Shown piece by piece: positions 35,118-44,536 of a stretch of 64,000 bases of DNA; position 1 is the stretch's first letter, and each line of letters starts with the position of its first letter. The DNA is from Sphingobacterium sp. JB170 (lineage in GTDB: Bacteria; Bacteroidota; Bacteroidia; Sphingobacteriales; Sphingobacteriaceae), in assembly GCF_900163865.1 (NCBI RefSeq), contig NZ_FUKU01000059.1, forward strand, positions 62,001-126,000, in the 5' to 3' direction. The notes beneath the pieces were generated by a model. The model was given only the letters and a program-made list of their open reading frames with translations. It searched no databases and was not told the DNA's origin. The translations under genes were made by a program, and so were the position numbers.

Positions 35118-36905
35118 ATGAAAATATCTTCATCTAATTTCAGTGGTATGCTTCTCTCGGGATTGTTATTACTTGCAACGTCGGGCTGTGTACACCAAAC
35201 GCCCCATTCCAAGAGTACTCAAAGTGAGTTAGCTGACCCGACAGCTGATACGCTAGCTGATTGGTCCGGCGTGAACAAAGGTTTGCACGCCTCGTATGCA
35301 ACGGTTGATAAGCGTTTCGCCAAGTCATTAGTGCCCGATATACGGGAAAGCAAAAAACACGGAGTACGTGGTTGGAAAGGCGAGCGAGTAGGGACCCAAA
35401 TTCTTTTATGGACCAGTGAACTGGTTAGCGATGTTCAAGTGAAGGTCTCTGAATTCGCACAAACTGATGGAGATAAACTAGCGGGTGATATAGCGTCAGC
35501 GCGATTTGTACGTTACGTGATGACTGATGAATATGGCGATGGTTGTGGTCCGCGTAAAAATGGTGATTTCCCGGCCTCTCTTTCTGCCGATATGCTCGAT
35601 AGCGTTCAAGCACTTGACATGGAGGCGAACAAAGTACGTCCAGTATGGGTAACGGTTCATATTCCCCGGGACGCGAAACCAGGAAAATATTCCTCGAAAA
35701 TTGCAATTACCTCGCAAGGAAAAGTACTGGATGAGTTGGATTTTACTTTAGAAGTTGTTGATCAAACTTTACCGGCGGTAAGCAAGTGGGGTTTCCATTT
35801 GGATCAGTGGCAACATCCAGCCGCTGTTGCGCGTGTACATGGCGTAGAGCTTTGGTCCGATGCGCATTTTGAGGCACTTAAACCTGTTATGAAAATGCTT
35901 GCCGACGCTGGTCAGAAAGTTATAACCACCACGCTTAATAAAGATCCTTGGAACGTTCAAACATACGATCCCTATGACGATATGATCACCTGGACGAAAA
36001 AATCAGATGGTAGTTGGAAATATAACTATGCAATTTTTGACCAGTGGGTAGAGTTAATGCTGGATCTCGGTGTAAATAAGATGATCAATTGTTACTCTAT
36101 TATTCCGTGGAATAACGAAATTCACTACCATGATGAGGCTTCTGATTCATTAGTGACGGTTGCAGCAAAGCCTGGAACGCCAATTTTTAAAGAGGTGTGG
36201 ACACCGTTTCTTAAAGATTTTGTTGCGCATTTAGAAGCAAAAGACTGGATAAATATCACCAATATTGCAATCGATGAGCGGTCGAGCGAAGAGATGGCTG
36301 CGGCTTTTTCTCTGTTGAAAGAGATTAGTCCAAAACTGGGCGTGTCATATGCAGATAACCATAAGACATATCAACGTTATCCCGATAGTGAGGATATTAG
36401 CATATCAGCGGCACATCCTTTTTCCCCCGAAGATTTGAAAGATCGCAAAGCGAGGGGACTGAATACTACTTTCTACATTTGTTGTACTGACGTATTTCCG
36501 AATCAATTCACATTTTCTCCGCCTGCTGAGTCGACCTATCTGGGATGGTATACCGAAGCGAACAACTTTAATGGGATGTTGCGATGGGCTTATAATTCTT
36601 GGGTAGAAGATGCAGCAGTCGACTCTAGGTTTCGTGCATTTCCAGCTGGGGACACCTTTGTCGTATATCCGGGAGCACGGAGTTCGATTCGGTTCGAACG
36701 TATGGTTGAGGGGATTCAGGACTATGAGAAAATTCAAATTGTCAAAACCAAACTTCGGCTGCAAGGCGACCTGAACGGTTTAGCCAGTTTACAGACAGCA
36801 ATTCAGAAATTAGGTACTGTTGACCCCAAACCAACTTGGAATAATGATTTGAATGAAGCAAAGGATATACTTCATGAGCTCTCCGTAAAATTGGCAACTA
36901 ATTGA
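35118..36905 (+). CDS. DUF4091 lipoprotein, GH123-like putative glycosidase
   Basis: A 595-aa lipoprotein (signal ending LLATSGCVHQ). An N-terminal beta-rich domain (~residues 40-215, including PVWVTVHIPRDAKPGKYSSKI) precedes a TIM-barrel-like part with GFHLDQWQHP and INITNIAIDERSSEEM. The C-terminal DUF4091 block follows (HPFSPEDL, NTTFYICC, YLGWYTEANNFNGMLRWAYNSW and RSSIRFERMVEGIQDYEKI). GH123 N-acetyl-beta-galactosaminidases share this architecture and use an adjacent Asp-Glu; IDER here may be that pair. It lies next to transposon debris and before a small lipoprotein gene. The activity is inferred from the family. Confidence 0.85.
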   Translation: MKISSSNFSGMLLSGLLLLATSGCVHQTPHSKSTQSELADPTADTLADWSGVNKGLHASYATVDKRFAKSLVPDIRESKKHGVRGWKGERVGTQILLWTSELVSDVQVKVSEFAQTDGDKLAGDIASARFVRYVMTDEYGDGCGPRKNGDFPASLSADMLDSVQALDMEANKVRPVWVTVHIPRDAKPGKYSSKIAITSQGKVLDELDFTLEVVDQTLPAVSKWGFHLDQWQHPAAVARVHGVELWSDAHFEALKPVMKMLADAGQKVITTTLNKDPWNVQTYDPYDDMITWTKKSDGSWKYNYAIFDQWVELMLDLGVNKMINCYSIIPWNNEIHYHDEASDSLVTVAAKPGTPIFKEVWTPFLKDFVAHLEAKDWINITNIAIDERSSEEMAAAFSLLKEISPKLGVSYADNHKTYQRYPDSEDISISAAHPFSPEDLKDRKARGLNTTFYICCTDVFPNQFTFSPPAESTYLGWYTEANNFNGMLRWAYNSWVEDAAVDSRFRAFPAGDTFVVYPGARSSIRFERMVEGIQDYEKIQIVKTKLRLQGDLNGLASLQTAIQKLGTVDPKPTWNNDLNEAKDILHELSVKLATN

Positions 36906-36940
36906 TTCGGTAGTTTAATGACTATATTGAAAAAATAAAT

Positions 36941-37414
36941 ATGAAAAAATTAAATATTCTTTTGCTCTTAGGAGCTGTTTTTTCCGCTTGTGGGAACGAC
37001 AACAATGGAGGGGGATCAAAAGCTGATACAAGTGCCGGTGTGCAACAAATGGCACCCTTTAATTCGTTCGATATTATTGGTTCCTATTCCTATGAAAAAA
37101 ATGGTGACACCGTTTCAATGCATCTGAACTTACAAGGGGATAGCGTGATGGGGCAATTAAATTATGCATTAAAGGAAAAGGATTTTAATTCTGGTAGCTT
37201 TAAGGGGGTAGTGGAAGATAGTGTCCTTTTAGCAACTTATGAATTTGAGTCTGAAGGTAGAGTATCAAGCCGAGAAATTGCCTTTAAATTAGATGGTAAA
37301 TTGGCAATTGAGGGGTATGGCGAGGTCCTCGAGCAAGATTATGGATTTAAATTTAAAGACCCCGATCAATTGGAGTTTGGAAATGGCATAGTCCTTGAAA
37401 AACAAGCAGATTAA
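36941..37414 (+). CDS. Small hypothetical lipoprotein
   Basis: A 157-aa protein with lipobox VFSACGN followed by a Gly/Asn-rich stretch. The mature part is strand-rich (GSYSYEKNGDTVSMHLNLQGDSVMGQLNY, VLLATYEFESEG) and resembles small lipocalin-like or META-type beta barrels, but I cannot name a family. It starts 35 bases after the DUF4091 gene. Its stop overlaps the 3' end of the convergent helicase gene by 4 bases. Confidence 0.8.
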   Translation: MKKLNILLLLGAVFSACGNDNNGGGSKADTSAGVQQMAPFNSFDIIGSYSYEKNGDTVSMHLNLQGDSVMGQLNYALKEKDFNSGSFKGVVEDSVLLATYEFESEGRVSSREIAFKLDGKLAIEGYGEVLEQDYGFKFKDPDQLEFGNGIVLEKQAD

Positions 37415-40400
37415 TTTAGAATATCGATCCATGTCTTTCTACCAATTTTTTGCAAGAACGAACTCTCCGATTTGATTAAATCAGTCGCTAACTGTCTTTT
37501 TTTGTTCTGCATAACTATGATCTTCTCTTCTATGGTATCAGGGCAAATGAACCGGACGGCGACCACATTTTTATGCTGACCTATACGATGTATCCGATCG
37601 ATAGCTTGATTTTCGATTGCGGGGTTCCACCAAGGATCCATTAGAAATACATAATCCGCAGCGGTTAAATTTAAACCCGTTCCGCCAGCTTTTAAACTAA
37701 CCAGAAATACCCTAATTTGCGGGTTTTCGTTAAAGCTATTAACCACTTCTGCTCTATTTTTTGTTGCGCCCGTAAGGATTTCAAACGGTATATCGCGCTT
37801 TTCAAGTGCTTCTTTTAGGAGTTCGAGCATACCAACAAATTGGGAGAATATTATAATTTTGTGCCCGTAAGCTATTGCATCGAGTTGCTCGAGCACGGCA
37901 TCGATTTTCGAAGAGACTGACTTATCGTAACCATCTTTTAATAGATACGGTGCATTACAAATTTGACGCAGTCTTGTCAGCCCAGCTAGCATGTGCATGC
38001 TGGACTGCGCGAGCTCTTCGTCCATGTTATTCTCCAAGTAGTCTCGAAGTGCACTTTGATGAGTTTCGTAAATCGCTCTTTGTACTGGGCCCATCTCGCA
38101 CAAAATAATTGCCTCCGTCTTTTCGGGCAGATCTTTAGCGACTTGTTTTTTCGTGCGGCGTAATATAAATGGTTCTACTTTTTTATGTAACGTATGGAGC
38201 CTTTTTTTGTCTTGAAATCTATCGATCGGTGTGGCGTACGTGTCTTTAAAAAATTGTTTGCTTCCCAGAATGCCAGGGCATGCAAACGACAACTGGCCGA
38301 AAAGGTCAAAAGTACTGTTCTCGATTGGCGTACCCGTTAAAATGTAGCGCGTTCGAGATTGCAGCATCAGCACTTTTTTGTTTCTTTCAGAATTTGGATT
38401 TTTAATTGCTTGGGATTCATCCAATACTACGGCGTTAAAGTAAAATTTCTTCAATACGTTGATATCCGATACCATCAACCCGTAGGTGGTAATAACAATG
38501 TCGTATTTCTCCATCGAAGTGTTATAGGAATGCCGGTCAGTACCATGCAATACCAGGACGCTCAGTGTTGGTGCAAATTTAAGGATCTCGTTTTGCCAAT
38601 TGAAAACGAGCGAGGTTGGACATACGATTAAGTTCGTATGTGGTCCACGGTTTTCTTTTTGATATAACAAAAATGCTATAATTTGCACGGTTTTTCCGAG
38701 TCCCATATCATCAGCGAGGCAACCTCCAAAATTGAATCTATCAAGGTGTATCAACCAGCTTACGCCTTGTAGTTGATAATCACGCAAGGTCGCCTTAAGG
38801 GCCGTTGGCGGGAGGGCTAACGGGATGTCTTTTAGATTATTAATGCCGTCACTATAACGACTTAATTCAGCTAAAATATCCTTGGATACTCGGTCTTCCT
38901 GTGCTAATTTACGTAATTCACTGAAAGCGAACTTCGAGATCAATAATTGTCCAGACTTCAGTATTCCTAGGCTGAAATAGCGTGTTATTTTGTGTAGCCA
39001 ATCCTGGGGAATAATACCGATACTGCCGTCATCAAGCTCGATATATTTACTTTTATTACGAATAGATTTATAGAGCTGTATTACAGACACTTGCTGCTCG
39101 CCAAATTGTAAATTAAATTTAGTTTCAAACCATTTCGTCCCACTCAGTATCTCAATATTTATTGTTGGCTTGTTGGTGTTTCTATTGGTGAATTCAAGTT
39201 CCTGAAAACCGAGTATGGTTATACCCTGGCTTTTCCAATATTCGATGCTGTCTAAAAACCAATCCTCTCTTAAAAACTGTTGATAATGAAGGTAGAAATA
39301 CGTCGGTTCGGACAATTGATCAGTAAATGTAGGATGCATGCGAGTCACTCGACTTAAAAATAAATCCTCCTGCATTTTATCTCTTTTTATTTGATACGGG
39401 TTCTCGGCCGCATCAATAGCCGTGATATTTCGTTTCGAAAATAGGGGTATTTCCATATCTCCATAACGCATAATTGGCGTGATATTGACATAATGTCCGT
39501 GTTGATTTAAGTAAATTATTTGCTGTACGTCACTCGCGATAGTCTTTTTTTCTTTTTCAGTAGCTTTTCGGATGTATGTATATTTTACGGCAAGCGACTC
39601 TTCTAATGGGAGCAACGTTGATTTTAGAAAATCACCGTATTTGGAATGGTGAATTAAAAGTTTTTCAGGCTTGCTTTTAAAGTATTCGATGGTGTGTAAT
39701 ATCGGTAATTTATCGATCAAAAAATACGCATCATCTGTTCGTATAAAATAGCGATAAATAATGTCGACGGCGTGAATATTCTTGGTCACCTCCTGGTGTA
39801 TGAAATAGGCTTGAATTTCATAGAATGGTAATTTTTTCACCACGGATATTTCAATTTGTCCCCGCATCGCATATAACTTAATTGCGACGAGTGATCGGGG
39901 AGTTTTTTTTTCTGCTATTTCGCGATCGTGGAAATATACTGGGAGGTTTAATGGGTTTGCTTGTAGGATGTGCAGCGCCTGTAAATCGGCGGTTGATTCG
40001 GTATCTGAGTAGTTCTGTGCAAAATAATTTATGGCTGCATAAAACTTGGTTTCCTGTGCACTTTGTGCTTTCCAGAGTAACGCCCTGATATCGATATAAT
40101 GTAACGGTGATTTTAGTTTTCCACTATCGGTGATGCCTACATCAATTACCTCAAAACGCAGTTGATCATAGAATCTGTGGCGACTAATGACAAGTATCCG
40201 TTGAGTGCGGTCGGGAGAGGTTGATAATTTAGCATCGACCGGATGTTTTGATTCATTCGTAATTTGATTGCCGAGGGTGGGATCTGGGACGATTAAATAG
40301 GGGTTGTGTGGGGTTGCGACGATGTTGTCATTTATATATTGCAACCGGAAATACTGCTCAATATCTTTTTCATTCTCTAATCCATATTGAATACTTTGAG

Positions 40401-40758
40401 ACCTAAGAAAACTTATTCGTATGTGGTGATCGAAAAAAGCTTTGTACTGAACGTTTTTCTGTAATGCGCGCAACGTGGCATATTCATGTGTACAAAGTGT
40501 AATGGCGTTTTCTCCACATGTGCATGAAATTCGAAGCTCGTCACAATTTTGGCGCACATGCAGCTCCACCGCCGTTGGAAATGAGTAATCTTTGAGCAGG
40601 AACCGCCCTTGATTGATTGCTAGATCGATTGCTTTTACGCCGCTTACCTCCGCGGTGCCGGGAACTTGTGCCCCTTGGAAATGCTTTAATAAGTATACTT
40701 CACTAATAGCGTTGAAATCGAAGTTTTCAAAATTGTATTCATTATTAGTTAATCGCAT
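37411..40758 (-). CDS. SNF2-family DEAD-box-like helicase with an N-terminal SWIM zinc finger
   Basis: An 1115-aa ATP-dependent DNA translocase. Residues ~70-95 form a SWIM zinc finger (CTCG...LCTH, CxCxnCxH). The central ~450 residues are unassigned. The C-terminal SNF2 core has motif I DDMGLGKTVQIIAFLLY, Ia NLIVCPTSLVFNW, II VVLDESQAIKN (DESQ), III LTGTPIENS, IV KIIIFSQFVGMLELL, V SLKAGGTGLNLTAADYVFLMDPWWNP, and VI QAIDRIHRIGQ. The family includes HepA/RapA-like and Bacteroidota SWIM-SNF2 proteins that remodel protein-DNA complexes. A small gene sits just upstream on the same strand. There is no restriction or methylase partner, so a defence role is not supported. Confidence 0.94.
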   Translation of the reverse strand: MRLTNNEYNFENFDFNAISEVYLLKHFQGAQVPGTAEVSGVKAIDLAINQGRFLLKDYSFPTAVELHVRQNCDELRISCTCGENAITLCTHEYATLRALQKNVQYKAFFDHHIRISFLRSQSIQYGLENEKDIEQYFRLQYINDNIVATPHNPYLIVPDPTLGNQITNESKHPVDAKLSTSPDRTQRILVISRHRFYDQLRFEVIDVGITDSGKLKSPLHYIDIRALLWKAQSAQETKFYAAINYFAQNYSDTESTADLQALHILQANPLNLPVYFHDREIAEKKTPRSLVAIKLYAMRGQIEISVVKKLPFYEIQAYFIHQEVTKNIHAVDIIYRYFIRTDDAYFLIDKLPILHTIEYFKSKPEKLLIHHSKYGDFLKSTLLPLEESLAVKYTYIRKATEKEKKTIASDVQQIIYLNQHGHYVNITPIMRYGDMEIPLFSKRNITAIDAAENPYQIKRDKMQEDLFLSRVTRMHPTFTDQLSEPTYFYLHYQQFLREDWFLDSIEYWKSQGITILGFQELEFTNRNTNKPTINIEILSGTKWFETKFNLQFGEQQVSVIQLYKSIRNKSKYIELDDGSIGIIPQDWLHKITRYFSLGILKSGQLLISKFAFSELRKLAQEDRVSKDILAELSRYSDGINNLKDIPLALPPTALKATLRDYQLQGVSWLIHLDRFNFGGCLADDMGLGKTVQIIAFLLYQKENRGPHTNLIVCPTSLVFNWQNEILKFAPTLSVLVLHGTDRHSYNTSMEKYDIVITTYGLMVSDINVLKKFYFNAVVLDESQAIKNPNSERNKKVLMLQSRTRYILTGTPIENSTFDLFGQLSFACPGILGSKQFFKDTYATPIDRFQDKKRLHTLHKKVEPFILRRTKKQVAKDLPEKTEAIILCEMGPVQRAIYETHQSALRDYLENNMDEELAQSSMHMLAGLTRLRQICNAPYLLKDGYDKSVSSKIDAVLEQLDAIAYGHKIIIFSQFVGMLELLKEALEKRDIPFEILTGATKNRAEVVNSFNENPQIRVFLVSLKAGGTGLNLTAADYVFLMDPWWNPAIENQAIDRIHRIGQHKNVVAVRFICPDTIEEKIIVMQNKKRQLATDLIKSESSFLQKIGRKTWIDILN

Positions 40759-40802
40759 TTATCAGCTTATAAAGGGTGTATTGAGTCGTAAAGAGTAAAC
40801 TT

Positions 40803-41015
40803 TTATTCTTCTGTGGTTTTTCTAGTTGCCTCATGAAATTTCAAAAGCCGAAGGTAAGCTGGACATTTTTCCTTTTCTTTGGTCCAGAGGTCCACCTCAA
40901 TAAATTGAATTTTTAGAAACGTTGCTGCATCCGCGACTACTTGATCAGCGCTAATTTGTACTGTTTCCGGATAGGTCTTTCCGAGTAATTCTTTTTTTAA
41001 TTCTTCTATTATCAT
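40803..41015 (-). CDS. Small hypothetical protein upstream of the SNF2 helicase
   Basis: A 70-aa ORF, 44 bases upstream of the helicase on the same strand. The sequence ELLGKTYPETVQISADQVVADAATFLKIQFIEVDL...AYLRLLKFHEAT resembles the short DUF6965-type proteins of Sphingobacteriaceae (PxTVQI... then an F-x-x-x-x-I segment, then a YxRLL tail). I base this on memory of the pattern only. A CAAAAATA sequence (TATTTTTG on the minus strand) at 41033 may be its -7 box. Function unknown. Confidence 0.65.
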   Translation of the reverse strand: MIIEELKKELLGKTYPETVQISADQVVADAATFLKIQFIEVDLWTKEKEKCPAYLRLLKFHEATRKTTEE

Positions 41016-41278
41016 AGTATAGCAAAAATACGAAATTATGACTTACATAGTCCGAACGACCTGCTACAATTGGCGATAGATAGTCGAATTCGTATTTTGC
41101 TCGAGTTTATTTTTTTTGGCAAAAACCATCCGTTGTTGGTCTTTGAAAGCAGCGCATTTTAATAGCCATAAACAAGGAGATACGGGGGGGATTTCGAAAA
41201 TTTTAACTGCCTATTTGCCCTGAAGCAAACAAATTGTTACACAAGTTGTTTTCTTACATGTACTTATAAACGCATATT

Positions 41279-42595
41279 ATGGAAAATAATTTAATTCAAA
41301 TTGCTCAATCTTATTTTAGTGAGCAGCGTTATAGTGATCTTGCTGCGCAGGAGAACTTAACTGTCGATCAGGCGAAACAAGGAGTTTCTGCGGTTATTCC
41401 ATCCCTGTTCTTAGGATTTCAGCGTAAGTCAGATCCTGAATTAAGTGGTTTATTAGAGAAAATAAAATCTGGTTTTTCTGGATTTGACTTTTCGAACATG
41501 TTGAATTTTGGATCGTCCACTGAAAATCCGGCCGAGAATGTTAATTCGACGAAATCTTTTTTAGGTTCTTTGTTTGGAGATGAATTCGATAATATTCTTT
41601 CTAAATTATCGACTTTTTTAGGAATTAATACCAATAGTATTGCTAGTTTATTTTCTGCGGCCACTCCGGCCGTAGTTGGGGCATTAACCAGTAACGGAGA
41701 ACGTTGGGATACGTCATCGATAGCTGCTGATTTAAACAATAATCGGTCAAACTTCGTTTCGGCGCTACCTGCAGGATTAGCGTTGGGACTATTTGGAACC
41801 GAGTCAGCGCCGGTTGATCCTGTGGTTCCTGTAGAGCCAAGGAATGAGCCAGTAGAACCTGTTATTCCAGCCGAACCAGTCAGAGATCCGCAGCATGTTC
41901 CACCTGCTGCTTTACCGCCTGCCCAAGAAAGGCGAAAAAAAGGTGGCGGTTTTTGGTGGATTATTATTATTCTTTTATTGATATTGTTATGGTTTCTGTT
42001 TGGTAGAGGTTGTAGCGGGAATGATTCTGCGCTTACGGATTCAACAGATGCCGATACGATTGGTATGACTATGGACACGGAACCTTCTCTGTCGATGGAT
42101 TCGTCCATGGGTGCGGTGAATGCCAGAGAGAGCATTATGGTTTCGCTTCCTAATGGCGAAACAATTGACGCTTACAAAGGGGGCATTGAAGATCAATTGG
42201 TGATCTTCCTAAATTCAGATTATGAATCGCTGTCGGAAGATGAATTGAAAAATAAATGGTTTGATTTTGATAATTTGAATTTTCAGACGGGAACCTCAAC
42301 TATTCTTCCTGAAAGCCAGGTTCAAATCGATAATTTAGCCGCTATATTAGAGGCGTTCCCAGATGCGAAAGTTAAAATTGGTGGATATACCGACAAAACT
42401 GGTACCGAGGAAATAAATAAAAAGCTTTCTAACGACCGCGCTGCAGCGGTACAAATAGCATTGGAGCCAAAAGGTGTCGGTGATCGCGTTATCGAAACCG
42501 AAGGGTATGGGTCTGATTTTGCTGAATTTTCACCTGATGCACCCGAATCAGACCGCGTAAAAGATAGACGTGTAGCGATCAGCATTCGTAAATAA
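41279..42595 (+). CDS. DUF937 - transmembrane - OmpA-domain fusion protein
   Basis: A 438-aa protein. Residues ~1-170 form a DUF937 (YidB-like) domain (AQENLTVDQAKQGVSAVIPSLFLGF..., SLFSAATPAVVGAL). A Pro/Glu/Val linker (~178-220) leads to a single membrane helix (GFWWIIIILLLILLWFLFG), and a C-terminal OmpA domain follows (~330-438; DFDNLNFQTGTSTI, ILEAFPDAKVKIGGYTDKTG, LSNDRAAAVQIAL, YGSDFA). There is no signal peptide: the DUF937 part is expected inside the cytoplasm and the OmpA part at the peptidoglycan. The order is unusual for OmpA proteins but seen in Bacteroidota. It lies next to a second OmpA-domain lipoprotein. Confidence 0.9.
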   Translation: MENNLIQIAQSYFSEQRYSDLAAQENLTVDQAKQGVSAVIPSLFLGFQRKSDPELSGLLEKIKSGFSGFDFSNMLNFGSSTENPAENVNSTKSFLGSLFGDEFDNILSKLSTFLGINTNSIASLFSAATPAVVGALTSNGERWDTSSIAADLNNNRSNFVSALPAGLALGLFGTESAPVDPVVPVEPRNEPVEPVIPAEPVRDPQHVPPAALPPAQERRKKGGGFWWIIIILLLILLWFLFGRGCSGNDSALTDSTDADTIGMTMDTEPSLSMDSSMGAVNARESIMVSLPNGETIDAYKGGIEDQLVIFLNSDYESLSEDELKNKWFDFDNLNFQTGTSTILPESQVQIDNLAAILEAFPDAKVKIGGYTDKTGTEEINKKLSNDRAAAVQIALEPKGVGDRVIETEGYGSDFAEFSPDAPESDRVKDRRVAISIRK

Positions 42596-42818
42596 TAAAT
42601 ACAAAGCTAAACGAACTGGTTTCGTTTTCGTGATGCATCATATATCGAAAGAGGGAAGTTGATGCTTCCCTTTTTCTATACAGATACGCGCTATACATCT
42701 TCTAAAGTGATGACACTCGCGTTTCTATGCACATTATTTATGTTTGTATCCGTTTTGCTAGGGTGGATAAGGGAATATATAGTACCTTTGGGGGGATATA
42801 TTAATAAAGGAAACTACT

Positions 42819-43364
42819 ATGAAGCGTATAATAAAAAGCCTTTTAGCAACAAGTTGTGCTCTGTTGGTCTTACACCTGTCAGCTTGCAAGTCCAACAAAA
42901 TCGTAATTAATCCAAGTAGCCAGATTGAACATACGCCCGTACGAGAAGAACCCACTGAGATAGTGGAAAAACCTGTCATTGCTCAGGAAGAACCTCAAAA
43001 AAACTCTGAACCGGTGGTCGAAAAACCGGATTTTAATTTCAAGAACGTTCTATTTGAATTTAATTCTAGTGTACTCAAAACAGAGTCCTACACTGTGTTG
43101 GACAATATCGTCCGAGAAATGCTGAAAGATACGTCGGCTAATTTTATCATTAATGGTCATTCATCCATCGAGGGTACGGCCAAATACAACCAATCGCTAT
43201 CTGAGGATAGAGCCAATGCTGTCATGCTCTATATCGTCAACGCTGGAGTGCCATCCGAAAATCTTAGTGCCAGAGGATTTGGTGCCTCCAAGCAGGTTGC
43301 ATCCAACGATACAGAGAGCGGGAGAGAACAAAATCGGCGGGTAGAAATATCAGTCGTACAATAG
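42819..43364 (+). CDS. OmpA-family lipoprotein
   Basis: A 181-aa lipoprotein (lipobox LHLSACKS), a Glu/Pro-rich spacer (~25-65), and a C-terminal OmpA peptidoglycan-binding domain (VLFEFNSSVLKTESYTVLDNI, FIINGHSSIEGTAKYNQSLSEDRANAVMLYI, RGFGASKQVASNDTESGREQNRRVEI). It resembles Pal/YiaD proteins that tether the outer membrane to the wall. It follows the DUF937-OmpA gene on the same strand after ~223 bases; the short frame at 42659 in between is not convincing. Confidence 0.9.
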   Translation: MKRIIKSLLATSCALLVLHLSACKSNKIVINPSSQIEHTPVREEPTEIVEKPVIAQEEPQKNSEPVVEKPDFNFKNVLFEFNSSVLKTESYTVLDNIVREMLKDTSANFIINGHSSIEGTAKYNQSLSEDRANAVMLYIVNAGVPSENLSARGFGASKQVASNDTESGREQNRRVEISVVQ

Positions 43365-43523
43365 AAGGATTAAAATGTGCTATCACCTAAGAATTTTGTA
43401 TGATCCGGATTGATCCCCGATTTCATTAGATTCTTTTGAAATTGCATTAAACTTGAACTTTGTATAAAGTACTGATTATAAACAAATATAAGCGCATATT
43501 AGATGCGCTTATATTTTGATTTG

Positions 43524-43596
43524 TGATCCCGCTGGGATTCGAACCCAGGACCCATACATTAAAAGTGTATTGCTCTACCAGCTGAGCTACAGAATC
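43524..43596 (-). tRNA. tRNA-Lys (anticodon UUU)
   Basis: The reverse strand folds to a 73-base tRNA. The acceptor stem is GATTCTG/CGGGATC (with two G-U pairs), D arm GCTC...GAGC, anticodon stem ATACA/TGTAT with loop CTTTTAA (anticodon TTT), and T arm CTGGG-TTCGAAT-CCCAG, discriminator A. CCA is not encoded. A strong -7/-33 promoter precedes it at 43648. Confidence 0.95.
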
Positions 43597-43647
43597 GTTT
43601 TTTTTATTCCGGTAAATGATATTAATTTATCGTTGTTTGGAATGATG

Positions 43648-43678
43648 CAAAGGTAATTATTTTCACTTAAATAGCAAA
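43648..43678 (-). promoter_or_regulatory. Promoter of tRNA-Lys
   Basis: On the minus strand TTTG (43678-43675), 19 bases, then TACCTTTG (43655-43648): a near-ideal Bacteroidota promoter 52 bases upstream of the mature tRNA 5' end. Confidence 0.8.
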
Positions 43679-43769
43679 TTGTATATCAGTTTATTTTGGG
43701 AAAGTCAGGGAATTACTTAATAATTAGGTGATTATTTTTAAGAAAAATTGTAATTAAAGTATTCGACGA

Positions 43770-44072
43770 TTATCTTCCTAAAAATTTTTTATCTTCCTCT
43801 GATAGTTGCTGGGGATCCGTGGGGTCCAAGGGGTCCGTTTGTCCATCTACATCCGATGAGTTGTTAATCGAATAATCTTTAGGCCGGCCCTTTTTTCTCC
43901 GAAATAATATACCTCCAGTAGTTACTCCTAATAAGAAAAAGATACCAAGAATTAAAAGTTTAGAGGTTCGAATTTCTCCAAATAACCAAAATGATGCTTC
44001 TTCCTTATTGTTGAATAGGATAATTAGAACAAGCGCGCTTATTAATGCAAAAATGATCGTCTTCGGTTTCAT
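43770..44072 (-). CDS. LapA-like (DUF1049) small membrane protein
   Basis: A 100-aa protein with two hydrophobic helices (TIIFALISALVLIILF and LLILGIFFLLGVTTGGILF) joined by ASFWLFGEIRTSK. This layout, with the FWLFGE turn, is the LapA/DUF1049 pattern. The cytosolic tail is charged, with a low-complexity DPLDPTDPQQLSEED end. In E. coli LapA works in LPS homeostasis. It is monocistronic and divergent in position from the ribosomal operon. Confidence 0.8.
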   Translation of the reverse strand: MKPKTIIFALISALVLIILFNNKEEASFWLFGEIRTSKLLILGIFFLLGVTTGGILFRRKKGRPKDYSINNSSDVDGQTDPLDPTDPQQLSEEDKKFLGR

Positions 44073-44186
44073 AAACTATAAATTAAAATACATCGCAAAT
44101 TAATGAAAATTTCATTAATTGTGTGTGTATTTTTTATCGCAGTGAATAGACGTTCAATTCGAGCTGACTAAGAGAGATGTTTAAAT

Positions 44187-44225
44187 CAGATTACGTCACA
44201 CACCCGTTTAGATTACGCCACACCC
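44187..44225. repeat. Imperfect tandem direct repeat (AGATTACGyCACAC)
   Basis: AGATTACGTCACACACCC and AGATTACGCCACACCC lie 4 bases apart in the 464-base gene-free stretch 44073-44536. No gene or ORF is seen there. Paired terminal repeats of this size occur at IS21-type ends, but no transposase gene remains, so this origin is speculative. Confidence 0.4.
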
Positions 44226-44471
44226 AGTAAAAAAGGAACGGGGATGCCAGATACGAATCGTATGTTAATCCGCTAGGATGTCTCGTACACATCCAAGAAG
44301 AATGAGCAATAAGTAGATTCGCGCGCGGTAGGTACGAGTTCTGAATGCGCCGGCGGGGGACAAGTCGACTAATTAGTCTTCCAGCGTTTAAATGGGGTGG
44401 TATTGTGCGTGTGAGCTTAATCGCTCTTTAGTGTCGACCGGTAGCTTAGAAGCGTTGTATTTCGATTTCTA

Positions 44472-44510
44472 AAAAAAAGAAAGAGGTTAAATCATGTGAT
44501 TTAACCTCTT
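44472..44510 (-). terminator. Intrinsic terminator of the rpsF-rpsR-rplI operon
   Basis: The AAGAGGTTAAATCA/TGATTTAACCTCTT hairpin (14-bp arms, 44481-44494 and 44497-44510) is followed on the minus strand by TTCTTTTTTTT. It lies 27 bases past rplI. Confidence 0.9.
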
Positions 44511-44536
44511 AATCTTTTATTTTTTTTGTATAAAAT

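Noticed and set aside
41419..42135. 238-aa open frame on the minus strand opposite the DUF937-OmpA gene
   Set aside because: It is antisense to a gene with clear domains and reads as low-complexity Ser/Gly/Pro, the mirror of the Pro-rich linker.
42659..42910. 83-aa plus-strand frame with a hydrophobic stretch before the OmpA lipoprotein
   Set aside because: It runs into the true lipoprotein gene in another frame and lacks a clear start signal; could be translated, but support is weak.
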